The position numbers and the translations under genes were made by a program. From contig NZ_QLTK01000028.1 of the NCBI RefSeq assembly GCF_003269035.1, forward strand, positions 33,905 through 97,904: a stretch of DNA of 64,000 nt, read 5' to 3'. The notes under the pieces are model-generated. The model searched no databases. It worked only from the letters and a program-made list of their open reading frames with translations, and was not told the origin of the DNA. Shown one piece after another: positions 1 through 10,081 of this stretch. This DNA is from Paraburkholderia bryophila (GTDB lineage Bacteria > Pseudomonadota > Gammaproteobacteria > Burkholderiales > Burkholderiaceae). How positions within the stretch are numbered: position 1 is the stretch's first letter; the number at the start of each line of letters is the position of its first letter.

Positions 1-86
1 CAAAGTGTTTCCATAGGTAAAGACTAGTTTCCATACGGCACCATGGCTATGATTCGTGTCACAAAACGCCATCTAGGGATTCAAAC

Positions 87-293
87 ATGACGCAAAGACT
101 TAGCGATGTAGTTCTGGCAGCGCTCACGCAGCAGATAGCCGGTGAAATCGAGCACGTACTAGTGAACCGCATTCAGGCAATCGGTATCGGCCCACAACCA
201 GCGGTGCTGAATGCTGATGCAATGAACGACATTCGGCGCATTGTGCGCCGCATCCTAGGCGACGCAGCCGCCGCTGACGTACAGGGACGTTAG
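87..293 (+). CDS. Small hypothetical phage-island protein, 68 aa
   Basis: I do not recognise the family. The protein is mostly helical with no cysteines and no membrane segment. An AGGGA ribosome site sits about 8 bases before the ATG, which supports the start. It reads in the same direction as the capsid gene downstream and is probably part of the same island. Upstream, GTTTCCATA occurs twice within the first 35 bases and could be part of a regulatory site. No function can be assigned. Confidence 0.5.
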   Translation: MTQRLSDVVLAALTQQIAGEIEHVLVNRIQAIGIGPQPAVLNADAMNDIRRIVRRILGDAAAADVQGR

Positions 294-526
294 GAAGATG
301 GTCGACCGACCCGACACCGGCTGGGGCATACCCCCCATGCTTGGGTCCTCCCTGAAGGGGTGTGGGTGCGGGGTACAAGGCACCGCGTCTATAAAAATCT
401 GAGAGGTTTTTTTAAACGCGGACTACTACTATGTTCCCCAAGGCAAACGCTTGACGCAAAAAGCGAAAAGTACTTTCTAGAAATCGTCCGAAGAAGAAAT
501 TTCAACCGTAGAAAGAGACCAACACG
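294..526. other. Intergenic stretch in the phage island
   Basis: No gene is supported here. A weak 8-bp hairpin with a T-run (positions about 394-414, stem AAAAATCT/AGGTTTTT with one G-U pair) could terminate the preceding small gene. The C- and G-rich part at 328-376 is unusual next to the AT-rich part at 390-500, but I cannot name a cos, pac or origin site in it. Confidence 0.3.
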
Positions 527-925
527 ATGAGAACCGCAGCAAACCAGACCATTGGCGAAGTATTTCCAACATACGCATTTACCGTCCCACGACTCGCTGC
601 CCTCTTGGGCATCGAGGACTCAGCCATTCACCTGTATGCCGCCGAAGGCATGCTGCCACGGCTCGCAGACGACCGTTACGACGGTGTATGGCTTCTATAT
701 CTGTCAATTGGTCAGAAGGTCGTCGCCCGCACCCAAGCATCATTGTCCGTAAAAGCGACAGTAGCGCTCGGGTGGGTCGAATCCTTGGGGGATGACTTGC
801 AAAGCGCGAAGGACCGCGACGCGTTCATTGCGGTGTTCGAGCGCAACGGTTTCACGCGTGATGACCACTTGGCGGCGGTTGATGAAATGCTTGCCTTTTG
901 TGACGCGCATGAATCGTATCACTAG
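527..925 (+). CDS. Hypothetical phage-island protein, 132 aa
   Basis: Residues 17-50 (TVPRLAALLGIEDSAIHLYA) look like a winged-helix or MerR-like DNA-recognition segment, followed by helical sequence rich in Asp and Ala. That suggests a DNA-binding or small packaging-type accessory protein, but I do not recognise the family. It lies two genes before the fused protease-capsid gene. There is no clear Shine-Dalgarno beyond an AGAGAC stretch about 12 bases upstream, so the start is only moderately secure. Confidence 0.5.
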   Translation: MRTAANQTIGEVFPTYAFTVPRLAALLGIEDSAIHLYAAEGMLPRLADDRYDGVWLLYLSIGQKVVARTQASLSVKATVALGWVESLGDDLQSAKDRDAFIAVFERNGFTRDDHLAAVDEMLAFCDAHESYH

Positions 926-1016
926 CCGCACTCTAACTAAACCCTCATGTGTAACTAAACGGCGCAATTCTGGATAATTCAGATGAACGCCAATAATTTT
1001 GGAATACTTATCAAAT

Positions 1017-1289
1017 ATGGTTCTCGAAGAACTCAACCAAATGATTGCAGATGCCAAGTTGAACAAGCCTGCATCCCCGCAAATGGACGTCACCGAACTC
1101 TGCGCAACGTTCCGCACGACACTGCCTGTCGTGAGCAAATGGGCCGCCGCTGGCGCTCCGGTGAATCTGAACGGGCAGACTGATCTGTTCGCCCTGTTCG
1201 GATGGCTGCATGTTCATCAGGATCACCCGTATCTGCCGTCAGTGGGCGAACGCCTGATCGCGCAATGGAAAATTTCCCTCAACGTTTAA
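1017..1289 (+). CDS. Hypothetical helix-turn-helix-like phage protein, 90 aa
   Basis: The middle of the protein (MDVTELCATFRTTLPVVSKW then AAAGAPV) resembles the Nu1-type winged-helix of small terminase subunits, in which a helix-turn-helix selects a packaging site. This is a resemblance by eye only. I prefer the ATG at 1017 to the in-frame TTG at 999. The gene ends 7 bases before the protease-capsid gene, so the two are likely co-transcribed. If it is a small terminase, its large-subunit partner is not in this window. Confidence 0.45.
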   Translation: MVLEELNQMIADAKLNKPASPQMDVTELCATFRTTLPVVSKWAAAGAPVNLNGQTDLFALFGWLHVHQDHPYLPSVGERLIAQWKISLNV

Positions 1290-1296
1290 ACGACTT

Positions 1297-2808
1297 ATGA
1301 CCGAAGCCAATCCGCTTTCAACGCGCGAAGTGAAAAGCAGAGGCGATTTCGTTCGTCGCGTTGAGGTAAGTCACATCGATGCGAATAGACGAACGGTCGA
1401 ACTCGCGTTTTCGTCAGAAACGCCCGTCCCACGGCAGTTCGGAATTGAAGTTTTGTCACACGCTGCCGGTGCCGTGGACTTGTCCCGCCTAAACAGCGGC
1501 GCGGCACTCCTGATGGATCACAACTTCAGCGATCAAATTGGTGTGATCGAGTCCGCGCGTATCGATAGCGACCGCGTGGGCCGCGCCGTGGTCCGCTTTG
1601 GTAACAGCGCTCGTGCGAATGAGATTTTCCAGGACGTTCAGGACGGTATCCGAAATCTTGTTTCGGTGGGCTACCGCGTGCTGGAAATCGTTCAGTCCGA
1701 ACAGCGTGACGCCGGCCCCGTATATACCGTCACGTCCTGGCTGCCCTACGAAATCAGCTTTGTGTCCGTACCGGCCGATCCAAGCGTTGGAATTGGCCGC
1801 TCGCTGACACCCCAAATTTTGCATCGACACACCTCGAACGAAGATAAACGCATGACCAAAAAGAATCTGAATCCGCTGAAGGCTCTTTTCGAAGCGGCAC
1901 GCCGCGCAGAGGGCGACAGGCCTGTTTTCGACCGCCATGACGAGGTTCGCTATGTGATCCCGGGCAAGCCGTTGGTACGCGGCGTGATCGATCTGAACGG
2001 TGATCTGCTGCCGAAGATCGAAGACGAAAACGGCAATCTGAAGCGTCCCCCGAAGGGCACGCCGGCAGTACAAACGAGTACGATTGGGGCCGAAGTCATC
2101 AAACAATCGCTGGTGGCGCAGGCCGGCGCGCAAGTGATTATCTGGAAAGACCCGACCGAAGCCATCTCTACCGGAAAGCTTGGCGATGTGGTGATGGCTA
2201 GCAAGGCGGCATACTTTGAAACCATTGAGGCGGCACCGTTTGCCTTGGTTCCCGACGGGCAGGAAGTTGGCGTTACACCGCTCCCGATCAGCCGCGCCGC
2301 AATCCATATCGATGCAGCCGGCGGTCCGCAGACCAACACGGGAATTTACGGGGTTCGCTTCGAGATCAGCCGTGCGACCATGAAAAGCTATCCGGATTTC
2401 GAGGAATCCATTCTGCACTCGATAACTTACGGCCTGCCGCGCACCGCTGATGCGGTGCTGTTGGGCGTGATCGTTGGCGCGCCCCTTGCCCCGTTTTCTC
2501 TGTCTGCCGCTGCTGCCGCAGCCGTCCGCATGAGCGAGCTTCGCGCGCTGGTTGGCACGTTGGGCAACGGTGCGGCAATTGATAACAATGGTGTGTTGCG
2601 TGCCGCCGGCATCCAGGCGGAACTGACGCCCGGCACGGCCGCCACCATCGTGGGCACGTTCTCACGGTGCGCCATCCTGATCCGCAGCGAAGTGGAACTT
2701 GTCGCGGAGCGCGTCAACCTTGACGGTTCAATTGCGTTCACGGCTTGGGCTGAATTCGAAGCGCTGACGCCGGACCTGTCGCGCTTCTGGACGGTGGGGG
2801 CGCAATGA
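1297..2808 (+). CDS. Fused HK97-type prohead protease and major capsid protein, 503 aa
   Basis: Residues about 15-170 match the HK97 prohead protease family: a DH motif near residue 74 (LLMDHNFSDQIG) and a VSVGY motif near residue 127 would supply the catalytic His and Ser, and PYEISFVSVPADP is a family signature. Residues about 186-503 resemble an HK97-fold major capsid protein. The protease would mature the capsid shell. An internal ATG at 1852 begins the capsid-like half and could give a separate product. Fusions of this kind are known in phages and satellites. No portal or large terminase gene flanks it here, which is odd for a full prophage late operon. Confidence 0.7.
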   Translation: MTEANPLSTREVKSRGDFVRRVEVSHIDANRRTVELAFSSETPVPRQFGIEVLSHAAGAVDLSRLNSGAALLMDHNFSDQIGVIESARIDSDRVGRAVVRFGNSARANEIFQDVQDGIRNLVSVGYRVLEIVQSEQRDAGPVYTVTSWLPYEISFVSVPADPSVGIGRSLTPQILHRHTSNEDKRMTKKNLNPLKALFEAARRAEGDRPVFDRHDEVRYVIPGKPLVRGVIDLNGDLLPKIEDENGNLKRPPKGTPAVQTSTIGAEVIKQSLVAQAGAQVIIWKDPTEAISTGKLGDVVMASKAAYFETIEAAPFALVPDGQEVGVTPLPISRAAIHIDAAGGPQTNTGIYGVRFEISRATMKSYPDFEESILHSITYGLPRTADAVLLGVIVGAPLAPFSLSAAAAAAVRMSELRALVGTLGNGAAIDNNGVLRAAGIQAELTPGTAATIVGTFSRCAILIRSEVELVAERVNLDGSIAFTAWAEFEALTPDLSRFWTVGAQ

Positions 2809-3323
2809 GGCTGAGCATTATTGGTCGTTGCGGCAACTGCCAATCCATAACGAGCCGTGTCACCGCCGACAGCGATGATTACAGCACCGAAAAGCGCAAC
2901 CGGCAGGAGCGCAGCCGACAGGTTTACCAGTGCCGTGAATGCAGCGCAAAGGGCGTAAAGCCCATCGAGCGCGAGAAAAAGAAGTCACGCACCGAACTGC
3001 CCCGCCATATCGAAGATGCTCTAGCAGGCGCCGGATATGTGATGCGTTCGTCTAACGGTGAAGGCTTCCCTCGCGTGGTGGTCACTATCCCAGCTTTCGG
3101 TTCAATGATGCTGGGCGGAGAAGGCGGCGAAGACATTGTGCCGCGCATCGATAGGGCATGGCCCGGATTGGATGACGCTCAGGTAACGCGCGTCATCCAG
3201 CATATTAACGCCGGCTGTAAAGCAGCAATCCGAGCGATGACGCAACTTCCTGGACGCCCCAAAAAACGCTGGCCGATGGACGACCGGCAAGACTACCCCA
3301 TCAAAACAGAACGGGATATTTAA
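2805..3323 (+). CDS. Zinc-ribbon hypothetical phage protein, 172 aa
   Basis: The start overlaps the capsid stop by 4 bases (ATGA), so translation is probably coupled. Two CxxC pairs, at residues 10-13 (CGNC) and about 43-46 (CREC), look like a zinc ribbon. The C-terminal half is soluble with no recognised domain and ends in a basic PGRPKKRW stretch. I do not recognise the family; nucleic-acid binding is a reasonable inference from the zinc ribbon and basic residues. Position right after the capsid gene suggests a role in particle formation or late control. Confidence 0.5.
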   Translation: MRLSIIGRCGNCQSITSRVTADSDDYSTEKRNRQERSRQVYQCRECSAKGVKPIEREKKKSRTELPRHIEDALAGAGYVMRSSNGEGFPRVVVTIPAFGSMMLGGEGGEDIVPRIDRAWPGLDDAQVTRVIQHINAGCKAAIRAMTQLPGRPKKRWPMDDRQDYPIKTERDI

Positions 3324-3325
3324 GG

Positions 3326-3514
3326 ATGCAAGCCAACACGCTTGAAGCGACAACGCCAAAGGAGCGTTTCACCGTTGTTGCCGAACGGGATTTGCTAACC
3401 GCCATCGAGGCACACAAACAGCGCATTGAACAACAAACCGGCCTTCGCATCACGATGAGCCAAGCCGCCGCCGGCCTGCTGCGTCGTGGGCTTGAAGTGG
3501 CCAGCGCAGCCTAA
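3326..3514 (+). CDS. Small ribbon-helix-helix-like protein, 62 aa
   Basis: The sequence pattern (RFTVVAERDLLTAIEAHKQR then TMSQAAAGLLRRGLE) fits the short beta strand plus two helices of a ribbon-helix-helix DNA-binding protein, though the match is by eye. It starts 2 bases after the previous stop and is likely co-transcribed. It may regulate island genes. The two tandem RNA hairpins follow directly after its stop. Confidence 0.45.
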   Translation: MQANTLEATTPKERFTVVAERDLLTAIEAHKQRIEQQTGLRITMSQAAAGLLRRGLEVASAA

Positions 3515-3539
3515 TGACTTTCCCAGCATACCCTGTGCT

Positions 3540-3640
3540 CCGAGGGGCGTCGCAGCGGGAAAACTGCGATAACTCGGGCGTCCCCCGGTTGGCCCTGTTT
3601 GCCGAGGGGTGATGTGGCGGGAAAATCACATCGATTCGGC
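3540..3640 (+). ncRNA. Tandem pair of covarying stem-loops (candidate structured RNA)
   Basis: Two units of about 38 bases share one architecture. Unit 1: outer stem CCGAG (3540-3544)/CTCGG (3573-3577), apical stem TCGCAG (3550-3555)/CTGCGA (3564-3569). Unit 2: outer stem GCCGA (3601-3605)/TCGGC (3636-3640), apical stem GATGTG (3611-3616)/CACATC (3627-3632). Both have the same 8-base loop CGGGAAAA and the same GAGGGG strand between stems, while the apical stems differ in sequence but keep pairing. A third plain hairpin (GCCCCGA 3655-3661/TCGGGGC 3673-3679) follows before the next gene. This is likely a structured leader or protein-binding RNA; the strand is inferred from the downstream gene. 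Confidence 0.55.
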
Positions 3641-3698
3641 TGTACTTCGCGCTGGCCCCGACGCCGGAAGTATCGGGGCACTCTAACAGGGGAAGCCT

Positions 3699-4112
3699 AT
3701 GCAATGCCCGAAGTGCAATAACGGCACTAAAGTGAAAGAAACGCGCGGCATTACCCGCCGGCGCGAATGCTTGGCCGTCACATGTCGCCACCGTTTCACG
3801 ACCGAAGAACACCCAGTCGCGAAAGTCGGTATCACGCCGTGCCGCGTACCGCTTGCGGCCGATGCCGATGCTATGGCCCACATAGCCGAACTGGAGCGCG
3901 AGAACGCAGCTTTACGCGCCAAGCTGGGCAGACGGGACAGGGACGCGCCGCGCGTGAAAACAAGGAAAAAACAGACCGCCGAAGCAACAAGACCGGCGGC
4001 ATTCTTCACGCGCGAGTCCTTGGCACCGGACGAACAGAAGCAAATCGATTCACCGCGTCCGCCTGTTTGGTCATTGAATTTGCCCTCAACCGCATTTGGG
4101 CGAATACGGTAG
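3699..4112 (+). CDS. NrdR/Ogr-like zinc-ribbon protein of the phage island, 137 aa
   Basis: The first 37 residues (MQCPKCN, then KVKETR, RRREC, C..RFTTEE) closely follow the four-cysteine zinc ribbon of NrdR-type regulators, but the NrdR ATP-cone does not follow. Residues about 64-80 form a short leucine/glutamate coiled coil, then a basic tail. Small zinc-finger activators of this size (Ogr/Delta type) control late genes in P2/P4-type elements, so a regulatory role is inferred. AGGGGA lies 6 bases before the ATG. The leader holds the tandem covarying hairpins. Confidence 0.5.
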   Translation: MQCPKCNNGTKVKETRGITRRRECLAVTCRHRFTTEEHPVAKVGITPCRVPLAADADAMAHIAELERENAALRAKLGRRDRDAPRVKTRKKQTAEATRPAAFFTRESLAPDEQKQIDSPRPPVWSLNLPSTAFGRIR

Positions 4113-4182
4113 ATCAGCGTTCGACAGTGGGACGTTGCACGTGAATAGCAGACGGCCTGCCGCCAAACATTTCGCCTATTCG

Positions 4183-4638
4183 CTACAGCGCGTGCCGCTG
4201 TGCCAACTCGGCCAGATTCCCGCAAAACTCGTCGTAAGTGAACGGAACACACGCGGTAATTACGAGATTTCGGCGAAAAGCATTGATGCAGCGTGCGTCG
4301 TCTGACACGAACCAGTTTGCGTAGCTTGCGACATCGGCAATCAGCGCATCCGCCTTGTGCTTGGGGCCACCGTTGCCCAAGTGCGCGTCGTACATTGCAC
4401 CGGCCCCAAAGCTATCCCCGCAACGCATCATACCCATTCTGGCTACGCTATGCCCAAGGCGCTGTACTGCGAACAGGTTCGGAAGCGTGCCCGTTTTTGG
4501 CCGAAGTTCATCCGCCACAGATCGCGGCATGAGAATCGTGATTTGACCTGCCTCGATGAGCTGAGTAATCGTGGCGACCGTCGTCGGTTCTTTTTCCAGT
4601 CGGATATGGATGTTTGTGTCGAGGACGATGTTAATCAT
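4183..4638 (-). CDS. PIN-domain protein (putative toxin or ribonuclease), 151 aa
   Basis: PIN domains are metal-dependent ribonucleases, commonly toxins. The N-terminus INIVLDTNIH carries the first conserved Asp, SVADEL a conserved acidic residue, HKADALIADVA the central Asp pair, and WFVSDDA the last acidic pair. I chose the ATG at 4638 because the PIN strand starts right after it; the TTG at 4680 would add 14 unlikely residues. It lies 44 bases downstream of a small membrane gene on the same strand, next to the tRNA-Ser boundary, opposite to the capsid genes. No classic antitoxin is recognisable beside it. Confidence 0.7.
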   Translation of the reverse strand: MINIVLDTNIHIRLEKEPTTVATITQLIEAGQITILMPRSVADELRPKTGTLPNLFAVQRLGHSVARMGMMRCGDSFGAGAMYDAHLGNGGPKHKADALIADVASYANWFVSDDARCINAFRRNLVITACVPFTYDEFCGNLAELAQRHAL

Positions 4639-4682
4639 GTGATCATCGGGAATAGCTACGTTGCCCGTGCAGGCGTTCAAAG

Positions 4683-4922
4683 TCAGTGAATGAATTTGAG
4701 CGCTAGGGCCAACGCAATCGAAACCAACACTTGCGCCGCGATGATGTAAACCTTTGTTTTTTCTAATGAAGCGGTCAACTCAGACACCATTAGGCTAAGG
4801 TCCGCGTTCGTCGCGCAGGACGGCCCGCGCAAGTCGTGCAGCACACTGGCCAGTGCTTCCGCTTGGCGTTGTTCTAAGCCTGCGTCTGTGAGACGCCGGG
4901 TAGTCCGTAACGGGTCGATCAT
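4683..4922 (-). CDS. Small DUF1640-like coiled-coil membrane protein, 79 aa
   Basis: The pattern RLTDAGLEQRQAEALASVL, an alpha-helical central part and a single C-terminal membrane helix (about residues 57-77, IIAAQVLVSIALALALKF) match the DUF1640/CCDC90 family, common near phage genes in Proteobacteria. I chose the ATG at 4922; upstream in-frame starts would add residues unlike the family. It is the first gene of a two-gene unit with the PIN protein. Its function is unknown; an antitoxin, anchor or exclusion role is inference. Confidence 0.6.
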   Translation of the reverse strand: MIDPLRTTRRLTDAGLEQRQAEALASVLHDLRGPSCATNADLSLMVSELTASLEKTKVYIIAAQVLVSIALALALKFIH

Positions 4923-4984
4923 CGCTGCCCCCATACCGTTCGACACGATTCTAATGGATTCTGTGCGCCACGCGGGAGCAAATC

Positions 4985-5010
4985 GCCGTATGGGTAGGTG
5001 TATGGGTACG
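4985..5010. repeat. GTATGGGTA direct repeat near the island boundary
   Basis: GTATGGGTA occurs twice within 22 bases, about 60 bases from the 3' end of tRNA-Ser. Short direct repeats close to an attachment site can be integrase arm-binding sites. No integrase gene is in the window, so this is only a suggestion. Confidence 0.25.
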
Positions 5011-5018
5011 ATTAATGT

Positions 5019-5052
5019 AAAAACAAAAAAGCCCATGAAATCATGGGCTTAA
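5019..5052 (-). terminator. Rho-independent terminator of tRNA-Ser
   Basis: The inverted repeat AAGCCCATGA/TCATGGGCTT (5029-5038 and 5043-5052, with a short AAA-containing loop) is followed on the minus strand by a T-rich run. It lies just downstream of the tRNA 3' end and fits an intrinsic terminator. Confidence 0.8.
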
Positions 5053-5061
5053 TTGGTTTCC

Positions 5062-5152
5062 TGGCGGAGAGACGGGGATTCGAACCCCGGATAGGTTATT
5101 AACCTATACACGCTTTCCAGGCGTGCGACTTAAACCGCTCATCCATCTCTCC
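5062..5152 (-). tRNA. tRNA-Ser(GGA), with encoded CCA; probable island attachment site
   Basis: Read on the minus strand, the 7-bp acceptor stem GGAGAGA/TCTCTCC encloses a D arm, an anticodon arm CACGC-CTGGAAA-GCGTG (anticodon GGA), a long variable arm typical of serine tRNA, and a GGTTCGAATCC T-arm. Discriminator G and CCA are encoded (5062-5065). A TATAAT box lies on the minus strand at 5166-5171. The 3' end faces the phage-like genes at 1-5030, the usual arrangement when an island has integrated in a tRNA 3' end. Confidence 0.93.
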
Positions 5153-5212
5153 GGCGGGGAGCCGAATTATAGCAAACTTCGGGCCCTGCGCCACACCCCC
5201 TTGCAAACCGCG

Positions 5213-7231
5213 CTAAGGATGCCGGATGTAGTCCACCAGCGCACGCGTATAAGCATCCGGTTTCCGGTCCACGAGACTCACGCCGATCGCCACCAGAAAC
5301 CCCGCCGGTACGCCGAACACGCCTGAGCTGATCGGCTCGATTCCGAACCATCTCGCGCCGGCGAAACCCGTCATCTGCGTGAAGAACGGATACGTCGAGA
5401 CGATGTAATAGATACACACCACCAGCCCGGCCACCATCCCCGCCACCGCGCCGAGTCGCGTGGTGCGCTTCCAGAACACCCCTAGCACCAGCACCGGAAA
5501 CAGACTCGACGCCGCCAGCGAAAACGCCGCCCCCACCAGAAACAGAATATTCCCGGTATTCAACGACGCCACGTACGACGCGAACAGCGCCACCCCTAGC
5601 AGCAGAATCTTCGACACCGTCACGCGCCGCTGGCTCGACGCCGTCGGATCGACCATGTGGTAGTACACGTCGTGCGACAGCACATTCGCAACGGTGAGCA
5701 GCAAGCCGTCGGCGGTCGACAGCGCCGCGGCCAACGCGCCCGCCGCGATCAATCCCGACATCACATACGGCAACCCGGCAATCTCGGGTGCGGCGAGCAC
5801 GACCATGTCCGGCTGCATCTGGATCTCGCTCCATCGCACAATGCCGTCCAGGTTCGTATCGTCCAGACTGATCAGGCGCGGCTCCATCCGGTTCCATTGC
5901 GTGAACCATTGCGGCAAATCGGCGAAGTGATGACCGACCAGGTTGGTCAATATCTCGTACTTGATCAGCACGGCCAGCACCGGCACGGTGAGATAAAATA
6001 GCGCCACGAAAAACAGCGTCCAGCCGACCGAGCGGCGCGCGGACGCGACCGACGTCGTGGTGTTATAGCGCGTCAGAATATGCGGCAAGCTCGCCGTCCC
6101 CAGCGAAAGACACAGCAGCAGCGACAAAAAATTGCGCTCATGAATGCGCCGCTCCTCGTCGTTAGCCGCGGGAAACGGCTCATGCATCGGCACCGGCGCG
6201 GCGGCCCGCGTCAGCATTTCATCGCGGCGCTGGCGCCAGACGATCTGCGCGGCGGCGGCATCGCGTGGAAACTGGTCGAGCGCTTTCTCACGCGCCTTGA
6301 TCTCGCGCAACGGACCGTTATGGCGGCGCAAATCGGCCACCTCCTGCGTGAGGCGCAGTTTCTCGTCGACGAACGATTGCGGCAGCGTATCGAGCCGCAC
6401 CTGCATGCGGGCGGCCTGACGCCGATAGTCGTCGCGCACGGTCTGCTCGAGCGGTGCGTCGCGCACCCGTTTCTCGAGACCCTCCACCCGCTCCATCAAA
6501 CGCCCGTAGTCGAATTGCGGCAGCCAGCCGAGGCCGTCCTTGTGCGCGATCATCGACACTGGTATCAGGATCGCAGCAATCAGAATGATGTACTGCGCGA
6601 CCTGGGTCCATGTGACCGCGCGCATGCCGCCTAAAAACGAGCACACCAGAATGCCCGCGAGCCCGCAGAAAATGCCCACTGCAAAATCGACGCCGATAAA
6701 ACGCGTCGCGATCAGGCCCACGCCCTGAATCTGCGCGACCAGATAAACGAACGAGCACAGAATCGCCGACAACGCCGCGAGCCCGCGCACCGCGTTGCTC
6801 GAAAAGCGCGTGCCGAGAAAATCGGGAATCGTGTAGCGCGCCAGTTTGCGCACGTACGGCGCGAGCAGAAAGGCGACGAGGCAATAGCCGCCGGTCCAGC
6901 CCATCAGATACGCGAGCCCGTCGTAGCCGGTCGCATAGATCGACCCCGCGAGGCCGATGAACGACGCCGCCGACAGCCAGTCGGCAGCCGTCGCCATGCC
7001 GTTGAAGGCGGACGGCACGCGCCGCCCCGCCACGTAGTATTCGACCAGGTCGGAGGTGCGTGACAGCAGCCCGATCACCGCATACACCGCAATCGGCACG
7101 AACAGGAACACATAGCCGATCCACACACCGGGACCCGTGGCGCGTTCAATGCGCCACATCACATAGATAAACAGAAGGAAACCGAGCGTATAGAACGCGT
7201 AGGAGCGGATCAGCCGGTTCGTGAGTTTCAT
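5213..7231 (-). CDS. Sodium:solute symporter, acetate permease ActP-like (VC_2705 type), 672 aa
   Basis: Imports a small carboxylate such as acetate with sodium across the inner membrane. It has many membrane helices and the SSS-family segment around MATAADWLSAASFIGLAGSIY. Between the helix ending near HKDGLGW and the one starting at NFLSLLLCLSLG lies a charged, helical insertion of about 120 residues, seen in the VC_2705 subgroup and absent from classical ActP. I chose ATG 7231 (MKLTNRL) over the upstream GTG that would overlap the previous gene. Stop and start of the pair with the DUF4212 gene are 4 bases apart, and acs lies upstream on the same strand. Substrate is inferred from context. 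Confidence 0.85.
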   Translation of the reverse strand: MKLTNRLIRSYAFYTLGFLLFIYVMWRIERATGPGVWIGYVFLFVPIAVYAVIGLLSRTSDLVEYYVAGRRVPSAFNGMATAADWLSAASFIGLAGSIYATGYDGLAYLMGWTGGYCLVAFLLAPYVRKLARYTIPDFLGTRFSSNAVRGLAALSAILCSFVYLVAQIQGVGLIATRFIGVDFAVGIFCGLAGILVCSFLGGMRAVTWTQVAQYIILIAAILIPVSMIAHKDGLGWLPQFDYGRLMERVEGLEKRVRDAPLEQTVRDDYRRQAARMQVRLDTLPQSFVDEKLRLTQEVADLRRHNGPLREIKAREKALDQFPRDAAAAQIVWRQRRDEMLTRAAAPVPMHEPFPAANDEERRIHERNFLSLLLCLSLGTASLPHILTRYNTTTSVASARRSVGWTLFFVALFYLTVPVLAVLIKYEILTNLVGHHFADLPQWFTQWNRMEPRLISLDDTNLDGIVRWSEIQMQPDMVVLAAPEIAGLPYVMSGLIAAGALAAALSTADGLLLTVANVLSHDVYYHMVDPTASSQRRVTVSKILLLGVALFASYVASLNTGNILFLVGAAFSLAASSLFPVLVLGVFWKRTTRLGAVAGMVAGLVVCIYYIVSTYPFFTQMTGFAGARWFGIEPISSGVFGVPAGFLVAIGVSLVDRKPDAYTRALVDYIRHP

Positions 7232-7235
7232 GGCG

Positions 7236-7640
7236 TCAACGTCGGCGCGGCAAAGGCGCGCGGGAATCCGCACCGGGTTCGCCGCCGGCCACCGCCTCGG
7301 CTGCCACGCGGGCGTCCGCCTCGAACGCGCGCTGCAAGCGACGATCGGCGCGCTGCATCAGCACGATATACACGACGATCAACACCACGTAGACCAGAAT
7401 CGCGCCCTGCGCGCCAAAGTAGAACGGCAGCCTGAAACCACCCATTCGCACATGTTCCAACGCCGGCGCCATCAACGGCAATACGAACGACACCAGAAAG
7501 CCCAGCGTCATCAACGTGGCGATCAATGCGACATTGAACCGCCAGTACTTGCGATGCGCGTGCGCCATCGCCGCCGACACCGCGGGCGGTTCAGGAGGAG
7601 GATTCAACGTAACGTGAGAGGCGTGGTGTGGCGCGGCCAT
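7236..7640 (-). CDS. DUF4212 membrane protein, symporter partner, 134 aa
   Basis: Small two-helix protein (FNVALIATLMTLGFLVSFVL and AILVYVVLIVVYIVLMQRAD regions) of the DUF4212 family, which is regularly encoded just upstream of VC_2705-type sodium:solute symporters and is thought to be their small subunit. The gene ends 4 bases before the symporter start. The start is uncertain: ATG 7640 is used here, but ATG 7568 (MAHAHRKYWRF) fits the conserved core and could be the true one; the frame is open back to 7742. Confidence 0.75.
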   Translation of the reverse strand: MAAPHHASHVTLNPPPEPPAVSAAMAHAHRKYWRFNVALIATLMTLGFLVSFVLPLMAPALEHVRMGGFRLPFYFGAQGAILVYVVLIVVYIVLMQRADRRLQRAFEADARVAAEAVAGGEPGADSRAPLPRRR

Positions 7641-7792
7641 GCGCCTATGTATCAAAAAGCCACCGGGCAGGCAATTGGGATTGTCCGCGCGGCGGCTTCT
7701 TACGACGTGATTCGAGAGAGCGACGGAGAGAGGCTGTGTCATCCGGTCCGCCGCGCATCGCGAGATGCACGGCCGACCAGCCGCGCCCTAAC

Positions 7793-9775
<1,983 letters not shown>

Positions 9776-10081
9776 CGACAACCCCTTGGTGAAAATCAAA
9801 CCTGAAACCTGTGCCGGCGCGCGAGCGGTCGACAGTATGCTGCCAGGATAAACGGCGCAACTTACCTGTCACTTACATCGGAGTGTCGCGCGGTGCCTCG
9901 TCGAGAGGTATTGGGATTGTCATGTTAGCTGATGCGCTCGGGCAATGTCATCGCGCGCACCGCGTAGCGCCTGGGTAGCGCCTGGGCAACGCATATACGC
10001 GCGACCGGCACCAGGGTTATACCCGAGGCGCCGACGCACGCTGAACGGAAGATCCGTGTTAACCCGCGTGCCAACTCCCGA
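9776..10081. other. Intergenic region upstream of acs
   Basis: About 300 bases without a supported gene. It must hold the acs promoter, but I see no convincing -35/-10 pair, operator or hairpin. Confidence 0.4.
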
